A stretch of DNA of 64,000 nucleotides from Sporosarcina sp. ACRSL (GTDB lineage Bacteria > Bacillota > Bacilli > Bacillales_A > Planococcaceae). Positions within the stretch are counted from its first letter, which is position 1; each line of letters opens with the position of its first letter. This document shows positions 17,934 through 28,148 of this stretch, piece after piece. Location: positions 62,001 to 126,000 of the forward strand of contig NZ_JAKRNT010000004.1 of assembly GCF_022346605.1 (NCBI RefSeq), read 5' to 3'. The translations under genes and the position numbers were made by a program. The notes under the pieces were generated by a model. It saw only the letters and a program-made list of their open reading frames with translations, had not been told where the DNA came from and made no database searches.

Positions 17934-19205
17934 ATGAATAAACGAATGAGCATCACCGTCGCCATCATCATCAGCCTCTTCATCGCGCTGAACGTCCACC
18001 TGCTCTTCTCACCAAGAAGCACGGTTCCAAAATCAATATATGTCCATCAATATGAACGCATGATTAAAGACTATTACGAAGAGGAAATTCCAAAAGAAGG
18101 ACTTATCTCGCCCGAACAAATCTATACCGTCTATGTCGGAGACGATGAAACCATCTCTTCATGGCTCGTGAAGGAAGGCGATCGAGTGCAAGTTGGGAAT
18201 GAAATCGCGTTGCTAGAAACTGAACGCGCAGAGAGCCAACTCGCGGCATGGGAAGCGGAGGAAGAAGGTCTTCTTGAACAGCGAGAGAAAATTGAATCAA
18301 CGATCGCGACTCTCGAATCGGAAAGGGGAAGCGCCCGGAACAACTCGGCCCATGTCAATACGACTGAAACACCTGGCGACTCCGACATTGAACTAACGGT
18401 CGACGTCCAAGTCGATGTGCACGAAGACGGAGCGTTTGCGCAAGCAATCGCCGAAGCGGAAAGGGAACTATCGGAAATCGATAAGCAACTTACCGTAATC
18501 CAAACGCAGCTTGCCCAAGATGCCACCCGGCCAGCATTGCTTAGCCCTGTCGACGGAACAGTTTCAATAGTGAACAAATACGGCTTCACACTCGCCGCTG
18601 ACATTTTTAACGACGTCAAACTCGTTACGACATTCGTACAACTCGATGAATGGCAAAAAATCGAACCCGGCGATGCTGTCCGTATCCAAAATAATCATTT
18701 GGACTCGATCATTGAAGGTGCGGTCCATTCCATATCGGAAGTTCCCGCTACAGATAGCAGATGGAGCGAAGCGTATGACAGGCTCGATCCTACAATCCGG
18801 AAAAATCCGCTCGATCTATATGAAATCACAATCATGCCTGTTGAAGAGCTAGACAACTTGCCATTCGGCGCGAATGTCAACGCATCCATCATCGTGAACG
18901 AAGCGGAAGCCGTTTCGATCAAAATCAATTGGCTCGAATCATACGTGAAAGAAAGCGCCTTTGCCTGGAAACTGGACGAGCAAGGCCGCGCTATAAAAAC
19001 CGGCGTAACAGTACCCTTCACCGTAAATCACCGCGCCGTCATCACGGAAGGCCTGACAACCGGTGACGTCGCCATCTATAATGAAAACATTGACGAATAC
19101 AACGTACCAAACGTCTTCCTCCCGCTCCCGCTCGATCTCCCACCGAGAAGCGACTGGAGAACATTCGGCTGGAAGAACTATTTGAAATACGGCTTCGTCG
19201 AATGA
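17934..19205 (+). CDS. HlyD-like membrane-fusion (efflux adaptor) protein
   Basis: A 423-residue protein with an N-terminal membrane anchor (about 6-27), a split biotinyl-lipoyl-like domain (EGDRVQVGNEIALLETE, about 82-98, and LLSPVDGTVSIVNKYGF, about 202-218), a coiled-coil hairpin between them and beta-barrel regions after. This is the membrane-fusion/HlyD_D23 architecture. It starts directly after the stop of the Yip1-like gene. The Yip1-HlyD pair occurs in Bacillales without an obvious transporter; the substrate is unknown. Confidence 0.82.
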   Translation: MNKRMSITVAIIISLFIALNVHLLFSPRSTVPKSIYVHQYERMIKDYYEEEIPKEGLISPEQIYTVYVGDDETISSWLVKEGDRVQVGNEIALLETERAESQLAAWEAEEEGLLEQREKIESTIATLESERGSARNNSAHVNTTETPGDSDIELTVDVQVDVHEDGAFAQAIAEAERELSEIDKQLTVIQTQLAQDATRPALLSPVDGTVSIVNKYGFTLAADIFNDVKLVTTFVQLDEWQKIEPGDAVRIQNNHLDSIIEGAVHSISEVPATDSRWSEAYDRLDPTIRKNPLDLYEITIMPVEELDNLPFGANVNASIIVNEAEAVSIKINWLESYVKESAFAWKLDEQGRAIKTGVTVPFTVNHRAVITEGLTTGDVAIYNENIDEYNVPNVFLPLPLDLPPRSDWRTFGWKNYLKYGFVE

Positions 19206-19231
19206 AAAACCGCCACTTAGGCGGTTTTTTT
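19205..19231 (+). terminator. Terminator of the Yip1-HlyD operon
   Basis: AAAAACCGCC pairs with GGCGGTTTTT and ends in seven T. It overlaps the last base of the stop codon. Confidence 0.92.
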
Positions 19232-19345
19232 GAGTTATGCGTGAGTCGTTGGCCATTATGCTCGAGTTCGCTTCACTTTTGCGCGAGTTCGGAGTAGTTA
19301 TGCGCGAGTATAGCCACCATTTGCGCGACTTTCCACACCTTTTGC
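19232..19345. repeat. Repeat array in inverted orientation, core TTATGCGCGAGT
   Basis: Five units spaced about 21-26 bp (ttatgcgtgagtcg, ttatgctcgagttcg, ttttgcgcgagttcgg, ttatgcgcgagta, tttgcgcgact). These are the reverse complement of the CGCATAA type. This is the only array in that orientation that I see in the window. Confidence 0.7.
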
Positions 19346-19518
19346 TCATTTTAGGACTTTTTACCTCCCGGTGAAACCATTCATACCAAGGAATAAACCT
19401 CATCCCTATCACTCTTCCACGTCTCAAAACAAAAATCCCTCAAAATCTGATTCTAGACATGTCCCACTATCAATATAGTTAAGAAATCGGATAATCACGG
19501 GAGGAGACGGAGAAACAG

Positions 19519-20652
19519 ATGCAGAAATGGATTTGGCTCTTTTGTATAACGATCATTTGCACTTTATTCGTAGGAGTAGGAAAAGCGGAGGCGTCAAACG
19601 AAAGCGGGAAGCGGTATATCGGGCTTCACGACCGCATCTTGCCGATCGAAGACATCCGGGTCATCGATGGCGATACGAAAGTTCCACTCAAAGACATCGC
19701 GAAATATTTATATGTGCCGGTCTACACAAAAGACGGGACAACGACAATCCGAAAAAGCGGCAAGGAAATTATATTTAATCATTCTACAGGAGCCACGACA
19801 TTGGATGGGCTGGATCAGCCGTGGGAACCGATCGCCTCCATCGATGGCGAACTCTTCATAAGCGTAAAATATATTGCCCGGGAGACAGGCTTTCAGTTTG
19901 AATATTTTCAGCAGTATCATACAATCCGCATTTATCGTAACGAATTTAATCATATAAGCCATAAAGCGTTTGAAGAAGTGATCAAGGCATATGCTGCGGG
20001 CGAGCAACCCGTGTCAACGACGAAAAAAGCGACCGTCTATTTGACGTTCGATGATGGTCCGAATCAATTCACATTAATCAATCACGCAACGCTTGAAAAA
20101 TATAAAGTACCCGCCACATTCTTCTTTTTGGGCAATCACATGAAACAGAACGAATCTATCGTCAAGACGGTTTCAACGAGCGGGCATTATATCGGCTCGC
20201 ATAGCATGACGCACAATAGGGCACTCGTCTACGGATCGACAGAATCGTTCATCGCAGAAATGAAAGGCGGCGCGGACATCATCAAGGAACTGACAGGAGA
20301 AACCGCATATCTCGTACGCGTCCCATACGGCAGCAAGCCGCTCGTCACGGAAAGCATGCAAAAAAGCCTGAGGGACAATGGATTTAAAATGTGGGACTGG
20401 AACGTCGATTCGAATGACTGGCGTTACACGGACAAGCAGGCAGACCAAATTGTGAAAAACGTCCAGGACGGCGTGACAAAAGCGACCAAATCCGGCGACA
20501 AGGACATCATCATCCTCCTTCACGACCGCAGCCAAACGACCATCGCCCTTCCAAAGATCATCGAGTGGCTACAAAAAGAGGGCTATACGTTTAAGACGTA
20601 CGAACCCGACAAGCACATTACCCAGAACTTCCTCCGCGACCCACTGCTCTGA
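19519..20652 (+). CDS. Secreted polysaccharide deacetylase (NodB domain) with copper-amine-oxidase-like N-terminal domain
   Basis: A 377-residue exported enzyme predicted to N-deacetylate a wall polysaccharide such as peptidoglycan or chitin-like polymer. The signal peptide covers about 1-25 (cleavage near GKAEA). A stalk domain follows (about 35-145, similar to copper amine oxidase N-terminal domains: PLKDIAKYL, ISVKYIARETG). The NodB core has TFDDGP near 176, SHSMTH near 227 and RVPYGS near 273, so metal-binding Asp/His residues are intact. The start follows GGGAGGAGACGGAG. Confidence 0.93.
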   Translation: MQKWIWLFCITIICTLFVGVGKAEASNESGKRYIGLHDRILPIEDIRVIDGDTKVPLKDIAKYLYVPVYTKDGTTTIRKSGKEIIFNHSTGATTLDGLDQPWEPIASIDGELFISVKYIARETGFQFEYFQQYHTIRIYRNEFNHISHKAFEEVIKAYAAGEQPVSTTKKATVYLTFDDGPNQFTLINHATLEKYKVPATFFFLGNHMKQNESIVKTVSTSGHYIGSHSMTHNRALVYGSTESFIAEMKGGADIIKELTGETAYLVRVPYGSKPLVTESMQKSLRDNGFKMWDWNVDSNDWRYTDKQADQIVKNVQDGVTKATKSGDKDIIILLHDRSQTTIALPKIIEWLQKEGYTFKTYEPDKHITQNFLRDPLL

Positions 20653-20654
20653 AC

Positions 20655-21035
20655 AAAACCCTTGAATGGTCAACACCATTCAGCGCGATCGGAATCATCC
20701 CAATCACGCACATCACCCGCGAACTACGCATAAATCCTGTAACCTGCGCATAAACAGCAGCAGATACGCATAAATCACTAAACTCGCGCATAAATCACAG
20801 CAACTACGCATAAATCGCTAGACTTACGCATAACCGGCAGCAACCAAGCATAAAACCAAACCCTTAATTGGTCAAAAGCATTCAGCGCGACTAGCAACAT
20901 ACCAATCACGCATAACAACCGCGAAACACGCATAAATCTAAAAACTCACGCATAAATGGCAGTAAAATTGCATAAATCCAGATACTTACGCATAACTCGC
21001 TATACTCACGCATAAACCAAATTTCTCACGCGTAA
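20655..21035. repeat. CGCATAA repeat array with two 33-bp elements
   Basis: About 15 cores ((A/C)CGCATAA) at 17-22 bp spacing. It contains two CATTCAGCGCGA elements (20655-20688, whose TGAATGGT and ACCATTCA are a perfect inverted repeat, and about 20857-20890). The following 260 bases to 21299 are AT-rich, hold a GTGGC/GCCAC stem near 21213 and probably the subtilase promoter. Confidence 0.88.
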
Positions 21036-21299
21036 CGCAAAACTGATAACCCGCACTAACTAGCACATGACCAGAAAACTACCAAAAAACCATACTAAAA
21101 TACCCGAACAAGCAACTTAGCTAAATCCTCATAATTATTGCTTTATCCACGCAACTTCGGAACTACACGCATCCAAAAATACCCATACCGTTGGAACGAT
21201 TTTTCTGAAATGTGGCTCTTTATGCCACCAAACCCTATTTTCAAACAAATCACACTATGCTATCTTGAATCTACTAATCTATAAGGGGGAATAGTTATA

Positions 21300-24200
21300 T
21301 TGAAGAATCCTAAATACACAAAGCTGTTCAGCACATTCCTAGCATTGCTTCTCGTGCTTTCCATGCTCACACCATTCTCTGCTTCCGCCAACACGGATCC
21401 AGCCGGTGCAGCGGAAATGTCGGAAACAGCTAACCAAACAACTGTAGCAGCGAAGCCTTTCAAAGAAAACCTCGCTGACGAAAGCATCATGCAGCAAAAA
21501 GCGGCCATCGCCGAACAGCTCAACTTGCTCGGGGGCGAAGCGAAACTGCATGACGAGCTCCAAAACGTAACAGGGAACCAACAAGTTCCAGTCATCATTC
21601 ATCTATCCGAAAAATCAGTTGGACTCGAAAAAGGAATCCAAAAAATGAACGGCAAAGCATTGACGCACAGCCAAGCGCAGCAAGTAAAACAAAAAGTGCG
21701 CAACCAGCAATCAATGGTCAAAAAAGAAATGGCTATCAAAGGCATCCAATTCAACGAAGGCTTCTCGTATGACACGGTCCTCAACGGAATATCCGGAACT
21801 GTCAAAGCAGACGACCTTCCGAAGCTTCTCGAAGTAACAGGCGTTACACTCGTTGAGCCGGATACAATTGTAAACGCATCCGAAACCCTTAACAAACCTG
21901 GTAAGTCGGATGGACAAGTCGACATTGCCATGGACACTAGCATCGACTTCCTCGGAATCGAAGCTCTATGGGCGGAAGGCTATGAAGGACAAGGCATTAA
22001 AGTCGCTGTCCTCGACACAGGCATCGACGCTGATCACCCTGACTTCCAAGGCATCTACAAAGGCGGCAAAAACTTCGTCCCGCACACTGGCAACGACTAC
22101 ACTCGCCCACGTGCTGACGACGACGCATCCGAAACATCACCAGTAGAACGCCCGTCACACCGACCTGAATTCAACGCGGGTGGAAGCTCCTTCTACACAT
22201 CTCACGGTACTCACGTAGCGGGAACTATTGCAGCTATCGGAAACAATGAATACGGCATTAAAGGGATCGCTCCGAAAGTCGACCTTTACGCATACCGCGT
22301 ACTTGGCGCATACGGCAGCGGATCCACATCAGGCATCATCGCGGCGATCGACTACGCAGTCCAACAAGAAATGGACGTCATCAACCTATCTCTTGGCGGC
22401 GGCTCCAACACTGAAACAGACGCTAGCTCATTCGCCATCAACAATGCGATGCTTGCAGGCACAATTTCAGTTGTTGCAACAGGAAACTCCGGACCAAACC
22501 GCGGAACAATGGGCACACCATCAACAGCCCGCCTCGGTATCGCAGTCGGAAACACGACGAACCCTGAAGCACGCTACTTCGGCGACGTCAACATTAACGC
22601 CGGCAACTACAACCTATCAAAGACACTTAACCTAATGGGTACGACATACGGCGCAAACCTCGCTGATCAGCTTAACGGCGAATACAGCATCGTCGCAGTC
22701 CCTGGTCTTGGCGAAGCAGCAGACTATGCAGGACTTGACGTAAACGGAAAAGTCGCTCTCGTCTCCCGCGGCGGAATTCCATTCGTGGATAAAATCGCAG
22801 CAGCGAAAGACAAAGGCGCAGTTGCAATCATCGTCCACAATTTCGCAGGTGGAACAGGCGCACCAGGCCCATCTGGAACATTCCTAGGTGACTCATTCGA
22901 ATTCATTCCGACATTCGACATGTCCCAAACGGACGGAGAGGCTATCCGTGCAGCACTAGCACAAGCTGAAGGCACAATTTCTTTCGGTAATTTCAATAAA
23001 ACAATGACAGCAGGCGACGAAGTGAACAACTCCAGCTCACGCGGACCGTCCACACCAAACTTCGACATCAAACCTGACGTCACTGCACCGGGAACGAACA
23101 TCATGTCAACAATTCCGATGTACAAAGCAGACTTCCCAGATGCCACCTACGAACACGCTTACTCGCGTAAAACAGGAACTTCCATGGCAACACCACATAT
23201 TGCGGGAATCGCGGCGCTAGTGAAGCAAGCGAATCCGGATTGGGATGCTTTTGACGTAAAAGTCGCGCTTTCCAACACAGCCAAGGTTCTTGACACGAGC
23301 AAGTACGATGTATTCTCACAAGGGGCAGGCCGCGTACAAGCTTACCAAGCAGCGCATCCTGAAATCCTTGCATACGCACTCGACACAGCAAACAATAATG
23401 GACAAACTGTAGAAAACAAGAAAGGGACTGTCACATTCGGTCCTCAATCCCTTGCTAACAACATTTCCGTTACAAAGCAAATTCTTGTTAAAAACGAAAA
23501 CGGCAGTGGCGGCACATATAACGCTAGAGTTCAAGTGACAAAAGCTTTCCGTGATGCAACCGTCACAATTGACAAGCCAACGTTTACTTTATCTGGAGAG
23601 CAATTGCTCAACGTCACGTTGACTGCATCTGCAGCAAACACGAAAGCTGGCGATGAAATCCTCGGCTACATCCACATCGAAGGCGGCAGCACGACTGCAT
23701 CACTACCATTTGCAGCTGACTTTGGCGGGAAAGCGGCTGATGAAATAAGAAACATGCGAATTTCTGAAACAGATTTAAGCTTCAATGGTGACGGTGTGAA
23801 AGATGAAGCGGTGTTATCCTTCACGCTCACAGGCAACGTCAGAACGAACTTCATCGAGCTATGGGATATCATGGACCCTGAAGGTGGAGTATACGGAGAC
23901 GGCTATATAGGCTACCTTCACGCGGGCTCTTCACTAGGGGCAGGCTCATACACGTTACGGATTGGAGGACAATACACACCGTGGGGCGAAACAGCTACAG
24001 CAACGATTCCGGACGGTCTCTACACAATCGACTTCACGGCGCAAACCGTTTCTGGTAACCCACCTATTATCAGTGATTTCGTAGGACCGGTCGTCGTCAA
24101 ATCAACAGCGGGTACAATTGAAGGGGCAATCGAAGGCAAAACAGCAACCGGCCAAATCGATGACGCCTACATCGCCTACCAAGAGGAACTCGTATGGTAC

Positions 24201-25478
24201 GGCCTTGGCTACAACATCAACACAAAACTGAAAGCTTCTTACGAAGTGTTGAAGAATGAAGAAGTTGTTGCATCAGGTCCAATCACTCTCGAGCAGGACG
24301 GAACATTCACATTCGACCTTCCTGAGTTGAGCAAAAAAGACAACTCGGTCAAGGTGAAGTACGAAGACGCAGCGGGCAATAAAGCCGAAGCGATCATCTA
24401 CAACGCTGGCGACCAAGTAGACGAAGAAGTCGAATATACAGTCAATCACGAAACTCTTGCTCTTGCAGTCGGAGCATCGGAGCAATTGACAGTAACGGAA
24501 ACGACGACAAAAGCGGATGGCACGACTGAAGAGAAAGACGTCACAGCTGACGCGACATTCACGTCTGCAGACGAATCAATCGCAACTGTCGAAAACGGCA
24601 ACGTCACGGCAATCGCCGCAGGAACAACTGAAATCACAGTCACATACGAAGATTTCACGGCAACAGTGGCAGTTGAAGTAACAGCTGGCGAGCCTGACTC
24701 AATCACATTCGCGGTCAATAAGAACCATGTCGCCCTCAACATCGGCCAAACGGATCAATTGATCGTTACAAAAACAACAACGACAGCAGATGGCAATCAA
24801 ACTGTCGAAGACGTAACAGCAACGTCAACATTCGCTTCCAGCAATGAAAACGTAGCCATCGTCAACAGCGGAACAATTACAGCAGTCGGCGCAGGTGAAA
24901 CAGTGATCACCGTCACAAACGGCGACTTCACAGCAACTGTCGGAGTTACAGTCACTGCTGCCCAAGATCCGGGTAATAGCTACGTCGTAACGGAGGAAAG
25001 TATCGCACACTTCCTAAACGATAAAAAAGCATCGAATATTATTCTCGACTTGACTGCATTACAAGACGAAGTTGACATTGAAATTAACGCTACTGTCTTG
25101 AATGCAATCGTACGTTCAGGTAAAGGCGTAGTCATCAATAAAGATGGCGCAGTCTACTCGCTTCATAAAAATGTCTTTAGCAACTTGAACGGCGACATCA
25201 CGATCTCAGTAGGAAGAACGGCCGCATCGGCAATAACCAACGCTGTTTCCGATATTTACACAATCACGTTCTGGAACGGAATCGGTCAAGGGAAACAACA
25301 ACTGCCACGTGTCAGTCATGCGATCAATATCGACATGCCAGTCAATGCAGGCAGCAATCAAGTCAGCATTAAAGACGCGAACACATTAGCGGAAGTTGCC
25401 AAAAACGCCAATGTCAAAAACGGCAAAGTCAACTTCTCAACTTACAGCGGTAGCAGCTTCGTAGCTACTCCAAAGTAA
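21300..25478 (+). CDS. Large secreted subtilisin-like serine protease (Vpr-like, S8) with Ig-like C-terminal domains
   Basis: A 1392-residue exported protease. Order: signal peptide (about 1-30), I9 inhibitor-like propeptide (about 95-195), S8 catalytic domain with Asp near 238 (VLDTGIDADHPDF), His near 302 (SHGTHVAGT) and Ser near 627 (GTSMATPHIAG), and a PA insertion around 440-560 as in Vpr and C5a-peptidase-like enzymes. Fn3-like domains and two BIG_2 Ig-like repeats (about 1045-1220) follow. The C-terminus has no LPXTG or SLH motif. TTG start at 21300 follows AAGGGGGAATAG. Flanked by repeat arrays on both sides. Confidence 0.95.
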   Translation: MKNPKYTKLFSTFLALLLVLSMLTPFSASANTDPAGAAEMSETANQTTVAAKPFKENLADESIMQQKAAIAEQLNLLGGEAKLHDELQNVTGNQQVPVIIHLSEKSVGLEKGIQKMNGKALTHSQAQQVKQKVRNQQSMVKKEMAIKGIQFNEGFSYDTVLNGISGTVKADDLPKLLEVTGVTLVEPDTIVNASETLNKPGKSDGQVDIAMDTSIDFLGIEALWAEGYEGQGIKVAVLDTGIDADHPDFQGIYKGGKNFVPHTGNDYTRPRADDDASETSPVERPSHRPEFNAGGSSFYTSHGTHVAGTIAAIGNNEYGIKGIAPKVDLYAYRVLGAYGSGSTSGIIAAIDYAVQQEMDVINLSLGGGSNTETDASSFAINNAMLAGTISVVATGNSGPNRGTMGTPSTARLGIAVGNTTNPEARYFGDVNINAGNYNLSKTLNLMGTTYGANLADQLNGEYSIVAVPGLGEAADYAGLDVNGKVALVSRGGIPFVDKIAAAKDKGAVAIIVHNFAGGTGAPGPSGTFLGDSFEFIPTFDMSQTDGEAIRAALAQAEGTISFGNFNKTMTAGDEVNNSSSRGPSTPNFDIKPDVTAPGTNIMSTIPMYKADFPDATYEHAYSRKTGTSMATPHIAGIAALVKQANPDWDAFDVKVALSNTAKVLDTSKYDVFSQGAGRVQAYQAAHPEILAYALDTANNNGQTVENKKGTVTFGPQSLANNISVTKQILVKNENGSGGTYNARVQVTKAFRDATVTIDKPTFTLSGEQLLNVTLTASAANTKAGDEILGYIHIEGGSTTASLPFAADFGGKAADEIRNMRISETDLSFNGDGVKDEAVLSFTLTGNVRTNFIELWDIMDPEGGVYGDGYIGYLHAGSSLGAGSYTLRIGGQYTPWGETATATIPDGLYTIDFTAQTVSGNPPIISDFVGPVVVKSTAGTIEGAIEGKTATGQIDDAYIAYQEELVWYGLGYNINTKLKASYEVLKNEEVVASGPITLEQDGTFTFDLPELSKKDNSVKVKYEDAAGNKAEAIIYNAGDQVDEEVEYTVNHETLALAVGASEQLTVTETTTKADGTTEEKDVTADATFTSADESIATVENGNVTAIAAGTTEITVTYEDFTATVAVEVTAGEPDSITFAVNKNHVALNIGQTDQLIVTKTTTTADGNQTVEDVTATSTFASSNENVAIVNSGTITAVGAGETVITVTNGDFTATVGVTVTAAQDPGNSYVVTEESIAHFLNDKKASNIILDLTALQDEVDIEINATVLNAIVRSGKGVVINKDGAVYSLHKNVFSNLNGDITISVGRTAASAITNAVSDIYTITFWNGIGQGKQQLPRVSHAINIDMPVNAGSNQVSIKDANTLAEVAKNANVKNGKVNFSTYSGSSFVATPK

Positions 25479-25483
25479 ACAAA

Positions 25484-25515
25484 AAAGCCTTTCCGATCGG
25501 AAAGGCTTTTTCTTT
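25484..25515 (+). terminator. Subtilase terminator
   Basis: AAAAGCCTTTCC pairs with GGAAAGGCTTTT around a GATC loop, followed by TCTTT. Confidence 0.94.
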
Positions 25516-25523
25516 ACCAAAAA

Positions 25524-25700
25524 CGCATAACTGCTCGTATTTACGCATAAACAGTTGAAACCACGCATAAATCGCTATACTTACGCATAAATTCGATTTC
25601 CCGCGCATAACCTCCGCTATTCACGCATAAATCCCAGGAAACACGCATAACTGCCCTGAACCTTCCCTAATTTGTCAAAAGCATTCAGCGCGACCATTTC
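25524..25700. repeat. CGCATAA repeat array with one 33-bp element
   Basis: Seven cores (acgcataac, acgcataaa, gcgcataac) at 17-20 bp spacing, then a 33-bp element at about 25662-25693 (CTAATTTGTCAAAAGCATTCAGCGCGA). Confidence 0.85.
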
Positions 25701-25836
25701 TCCTCACGTAAACAACTATCCTCCGCGTCTACAAAGATCTTTTTTCATAAAGCCAACAAGTATATAAGCTACCCATACAATCCCTATTGTTTCCCTAAAC
25801 ATAGAATAACGTAACACGTTATGGGAGGAATAATAG

Positions 25837-27258
25837 GTGAAAGTAATGTCTGTAAAAGAGATCCGCCTATGTATTAATGGACAACTACTGAAAGGATCAG
25901 ATGATTTCATGGTGAATGATGTTACGTATCATCGCGATAAAATCGGTCCAAATAAACTTGTTTTCCTACGACATAAGACGAAATTCAAGAAGTTTAATTG
26001 GGGAAAACTCTCCAATTTGACTCCTTTTGCAGTCGTAACAGACACCTTATATGCGGGATTAGAAAGCATCCCTATGTGTACAATTATCAAAGTTCTAGAT
26101 GTAGAAAGCGCATTTTGGAATTTCGTTAATTTTTATAGAGATCAATTTTCCATTCCTGTTGTCTCTATAACGGGAACAAACGGAAAAACAACAACAAAGG
26201 ACATGATTAAACATATCCTCCGCGTTGACCGTACTGTAACGGGTACAATTAGCTCAGCGAATTCAAGGGCACAACATCTCACCTATCTTCTTTCCATTGA
26301 TGAAAATACAGATGCAGCCGTGTTTGAATCAGCAGTTGGAGAACCAGGAGATGTACTTCTTGCGTCAAGATACTACAAGCCAACAATTGGCATGATCACA
26401 AATATAGGCGTTTATCATCTTGATCGATGCAAAACACCAGAAGCGTACCTAAAAGCAAAGGCGGAAATGATTCAAGCCATAGGCCCTCATGGTACTCTCA
26501 TCGTGAATGCTGATGACGAAAATACTAAAAAAATCGGACTTGAGAAATGTAAGGGGAAGGTATTAACGTTTGGAATAAAAAATTTTGCTCTTTTTAGGGC
26601 GTCTACAATTGAATATGAGAACAACGGAATGAAGTTTGTACTAACACATAAAAAAAGCAAAACTTCTATACTGAGAAAAAAATATAGTATCTATGTACCT
26701 GGATACGGACAACATCAAGTCCTTAATGCACTGGCTACAATAGCGGCAGCGTATGAAATGGGAATTGGAATTGAAGAATCGGCAAAACGCATCCTATCAT
26801 TTCGAAATCTACCATCACACCTTGAGTGTGCAATAGGTGAGGGTGGGTATATCATTGTAGATGATACGTGGAGTTCAACCCCGTCCTCATTAAAGGCTGC
26901 CTTAGAAACATTGAATGGGATAGCTAATGGAAGGAAAAAGATCGTCCTAGTTGGTGACTTTAAACGATTAGGTGACCTCAACTTCCATTTTCACCATCAA
27001 GCTGGAGAACTGATGGCAAAAATGGAAGTTGACACATTGATAACAGTCGGTCCTTTAGCAGCCGAGATCGCAAATCGAGCAAAAGAAAGAGGGATGAAGG
27101 GGGAGGTTTACTCTTTTCCTGATATTCAAGGTGTTGAATCATTATTAACAAAGATAGTAGATAAAAACAGTATAGTACTTGTTAAATGTTCATCTACAAA
27201 TCAACCCATTGTTAAATTGAAAAACAAATTAATACAACGAAAAAATAATCAAGCGTAA
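25837..27258 (+). CDS. MurF-like Mur ligase family protein
   Basis: A 473-residue ATP-dependent amide ligase of the Mur family. The N-terminal domain (about 1-100) resembles MurF domain 1. The P-loop is SITGTNGKTTTKDM (about 110-123). Domain 2 has ITNIGVYHLDR (about 187-197) and ADDENTK, and the C-terminal ligase domain has DDTWSSTPSSLKAAL and VGDFKRLGDLNFHFH. These are MurF positions but divergent (DDTWSSTP where MurF has DAYNANP), so it is likely a specialised paralogue rather than the housekeeping enzyme. The GTG start follows GGGAGGA. The gene is visibly more AT-rich than its neighbours, suggesting transfer. Confidence 0.85.
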   Translation: MKVMSVKEIRLCINGQLLKGSDDFMVNDVTYHRDKIGPNKLVFLRHKTKFKKFNWGKLSNLTPFAVVTDTLYAGLESIPMCTIIKVLDVESAFWNFVNFYRDQFSIPVVSITGTNGKTTTKDMIKHILRVDRTVTGTISSANSRAQHLTYLLSIDENTDAAVFESAVGEPGDVLLASRYYKPTIGMITNIGVYHLDRCKTPEAYLKAKAEMIQAIGPHGTLIVNADDENTKKIGLEKCKGKVLTFGIKNFALFRASTIEYENNGMKFVLTHKKSKTSILRKKYSIYVPGYGQHQVLNALATIAAAYEMGIGIEESAKRILSFRNLPSHLECAIGEGGYIIVDDTWSSTPSSLKAALETLNGIANGRKKIVLVGDFKRLGDLNFHFHHQAGELMAKMEVDTLITVGPLAAEIANRAKERGMKGEVYSFPDIQGVESLLTKIVDKNSIVLVKCSSTNQPIVKLKNKLIQRKNNQA

Positions 27259-27299
27259 ATAAAAAATGCTGAAGTATTTACGATTAATAGTTTTTCCAG

Positions 27300-27337
27300 A
27301 AAAAATAAGACCCTCGATATTAAGAATCAAGGGTCTT
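27300..27337 (-). terminator. Terminator between the Mur ligase and LysE genes
   Basis: AAGACCCT pairs with AGGGTCTT. The minus-strand copy is followed by ATTTTTTC, so it mainly serves the LysE gene, but it may also stop transcripts from the plus-strand ligase gene. Confidence 0.75.
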
Positions 27338-27357
27338 GCCTTATAAATAAAAGCAAT

Positions 27358-27990
27358 TTAATTATGAGTCTTTTCTAGGGCTAATTTTAAACCAAAACCT
27401 ATCAATATAGTACCTGTGATTCCTTCAATACTATTTTGTGCTTTAGGTTTTTTCATAAAAGCACTAATCTGATTAATTAAGTAGACATAAAGTAAAGACC
27501 ATATGGCAGTCAATACAGTATAGGTGATACCCATTATAAGAAACGGTAGAAAGGTTTTGCTTCCAGAGTCCACGAATTGAGGAAAAAAAGTTAAGAAAAA
27601 GACAGCAACCTTGGGATTTAGGATATTAGTAAAGAATCCTTGCTTAAAACAAGATGTGTTTTCAAACTGGCTTTTTGTGTTCATCTCAACGCTTGCTACA
27701 TCTTCTTTTTTCCTTAAAGACCATAAAACCTTAACACCAAGATATATTAAGTAAACAGCACCAACATATTTGAACACAGAAAATAATAACGCTGATTTCA
27801 TAATGATTGCCGATAGTCCTAATACAGCAGCAGAAGTATGGATAAGAAGGGCACAACAAATACCTAAAGCTGTTTTAAGACCCCCGATTCTCTCAACGGT
27901 GAGAGTATTTTTGGTAATAATAACAGTATCAGGTCCAGGCAAAACAATTAGAAAAATACACATAAGAACAAACAGATAATAGTTATCCAT
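27358..27990 (-). CDS. LysE/RhtB family amino-acid exporter
   Basis: A 210-residue inner-membrane exporter with about six hydrophobic helices. The family signature is clear: VLPGPDTVIITKNTL near the N-terminus (about 17-31) and GAVYLIYLGVKVLWSLRKK (about 76-94), plus NPKVAVFFLTFFPQFVD. Family members export amino acids such as lysine, homoserine or threonine; the substrate cannot be read from the sequence. AT-rich like the adjacent Mur ligase. The start ATG follows AAAAGGAGATAATAAA. Confidence 0.9.
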   Translation of the reverse strand: MDNYYLFVLMCIFLIVLPGPDTVIITKNTLTVERIGGLKTALGICCALLIHTSAAVLGLSAIIMKSALLFSVFKYVGAVYLIYLGVKVLWSLRKKEDVASVEMNTKSQFENTSCFKQGFFTNILNPKVAVFFLTFFPQFVDSGSKTFLPFLIMGITYTVLTAIWSLLYVYLINQISAFMKKPKAQNSIEGITGTILIGFGLKLALEKTHN

Positions 27991-28106
27991 TTTATTATCT
28001 CCTTTTGATTATGATAAGGCCTGAATATGTGTTTCTTACACTGTATTATATATGAATGGTGTTAGTAACATAAATTTTATTTGATTGATTTTCTTGTTGA
28101 ACAAAC

Positions 28107-28144
28107 GGGCTAAGGCTATAACCCTTTGGTTATAGCCTTAGCCC
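28107..28144 (-). terminator. Strong terminator downstream of the MFS gene
   Basis: A 17-bp perfect stem (GGGCTAAGGCTATAACC and its complement) with a 4-base loop, 5 bases from the minus-strand stop codon. Confidence 0.85.
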
Positions 28145-28148
28145 TATC

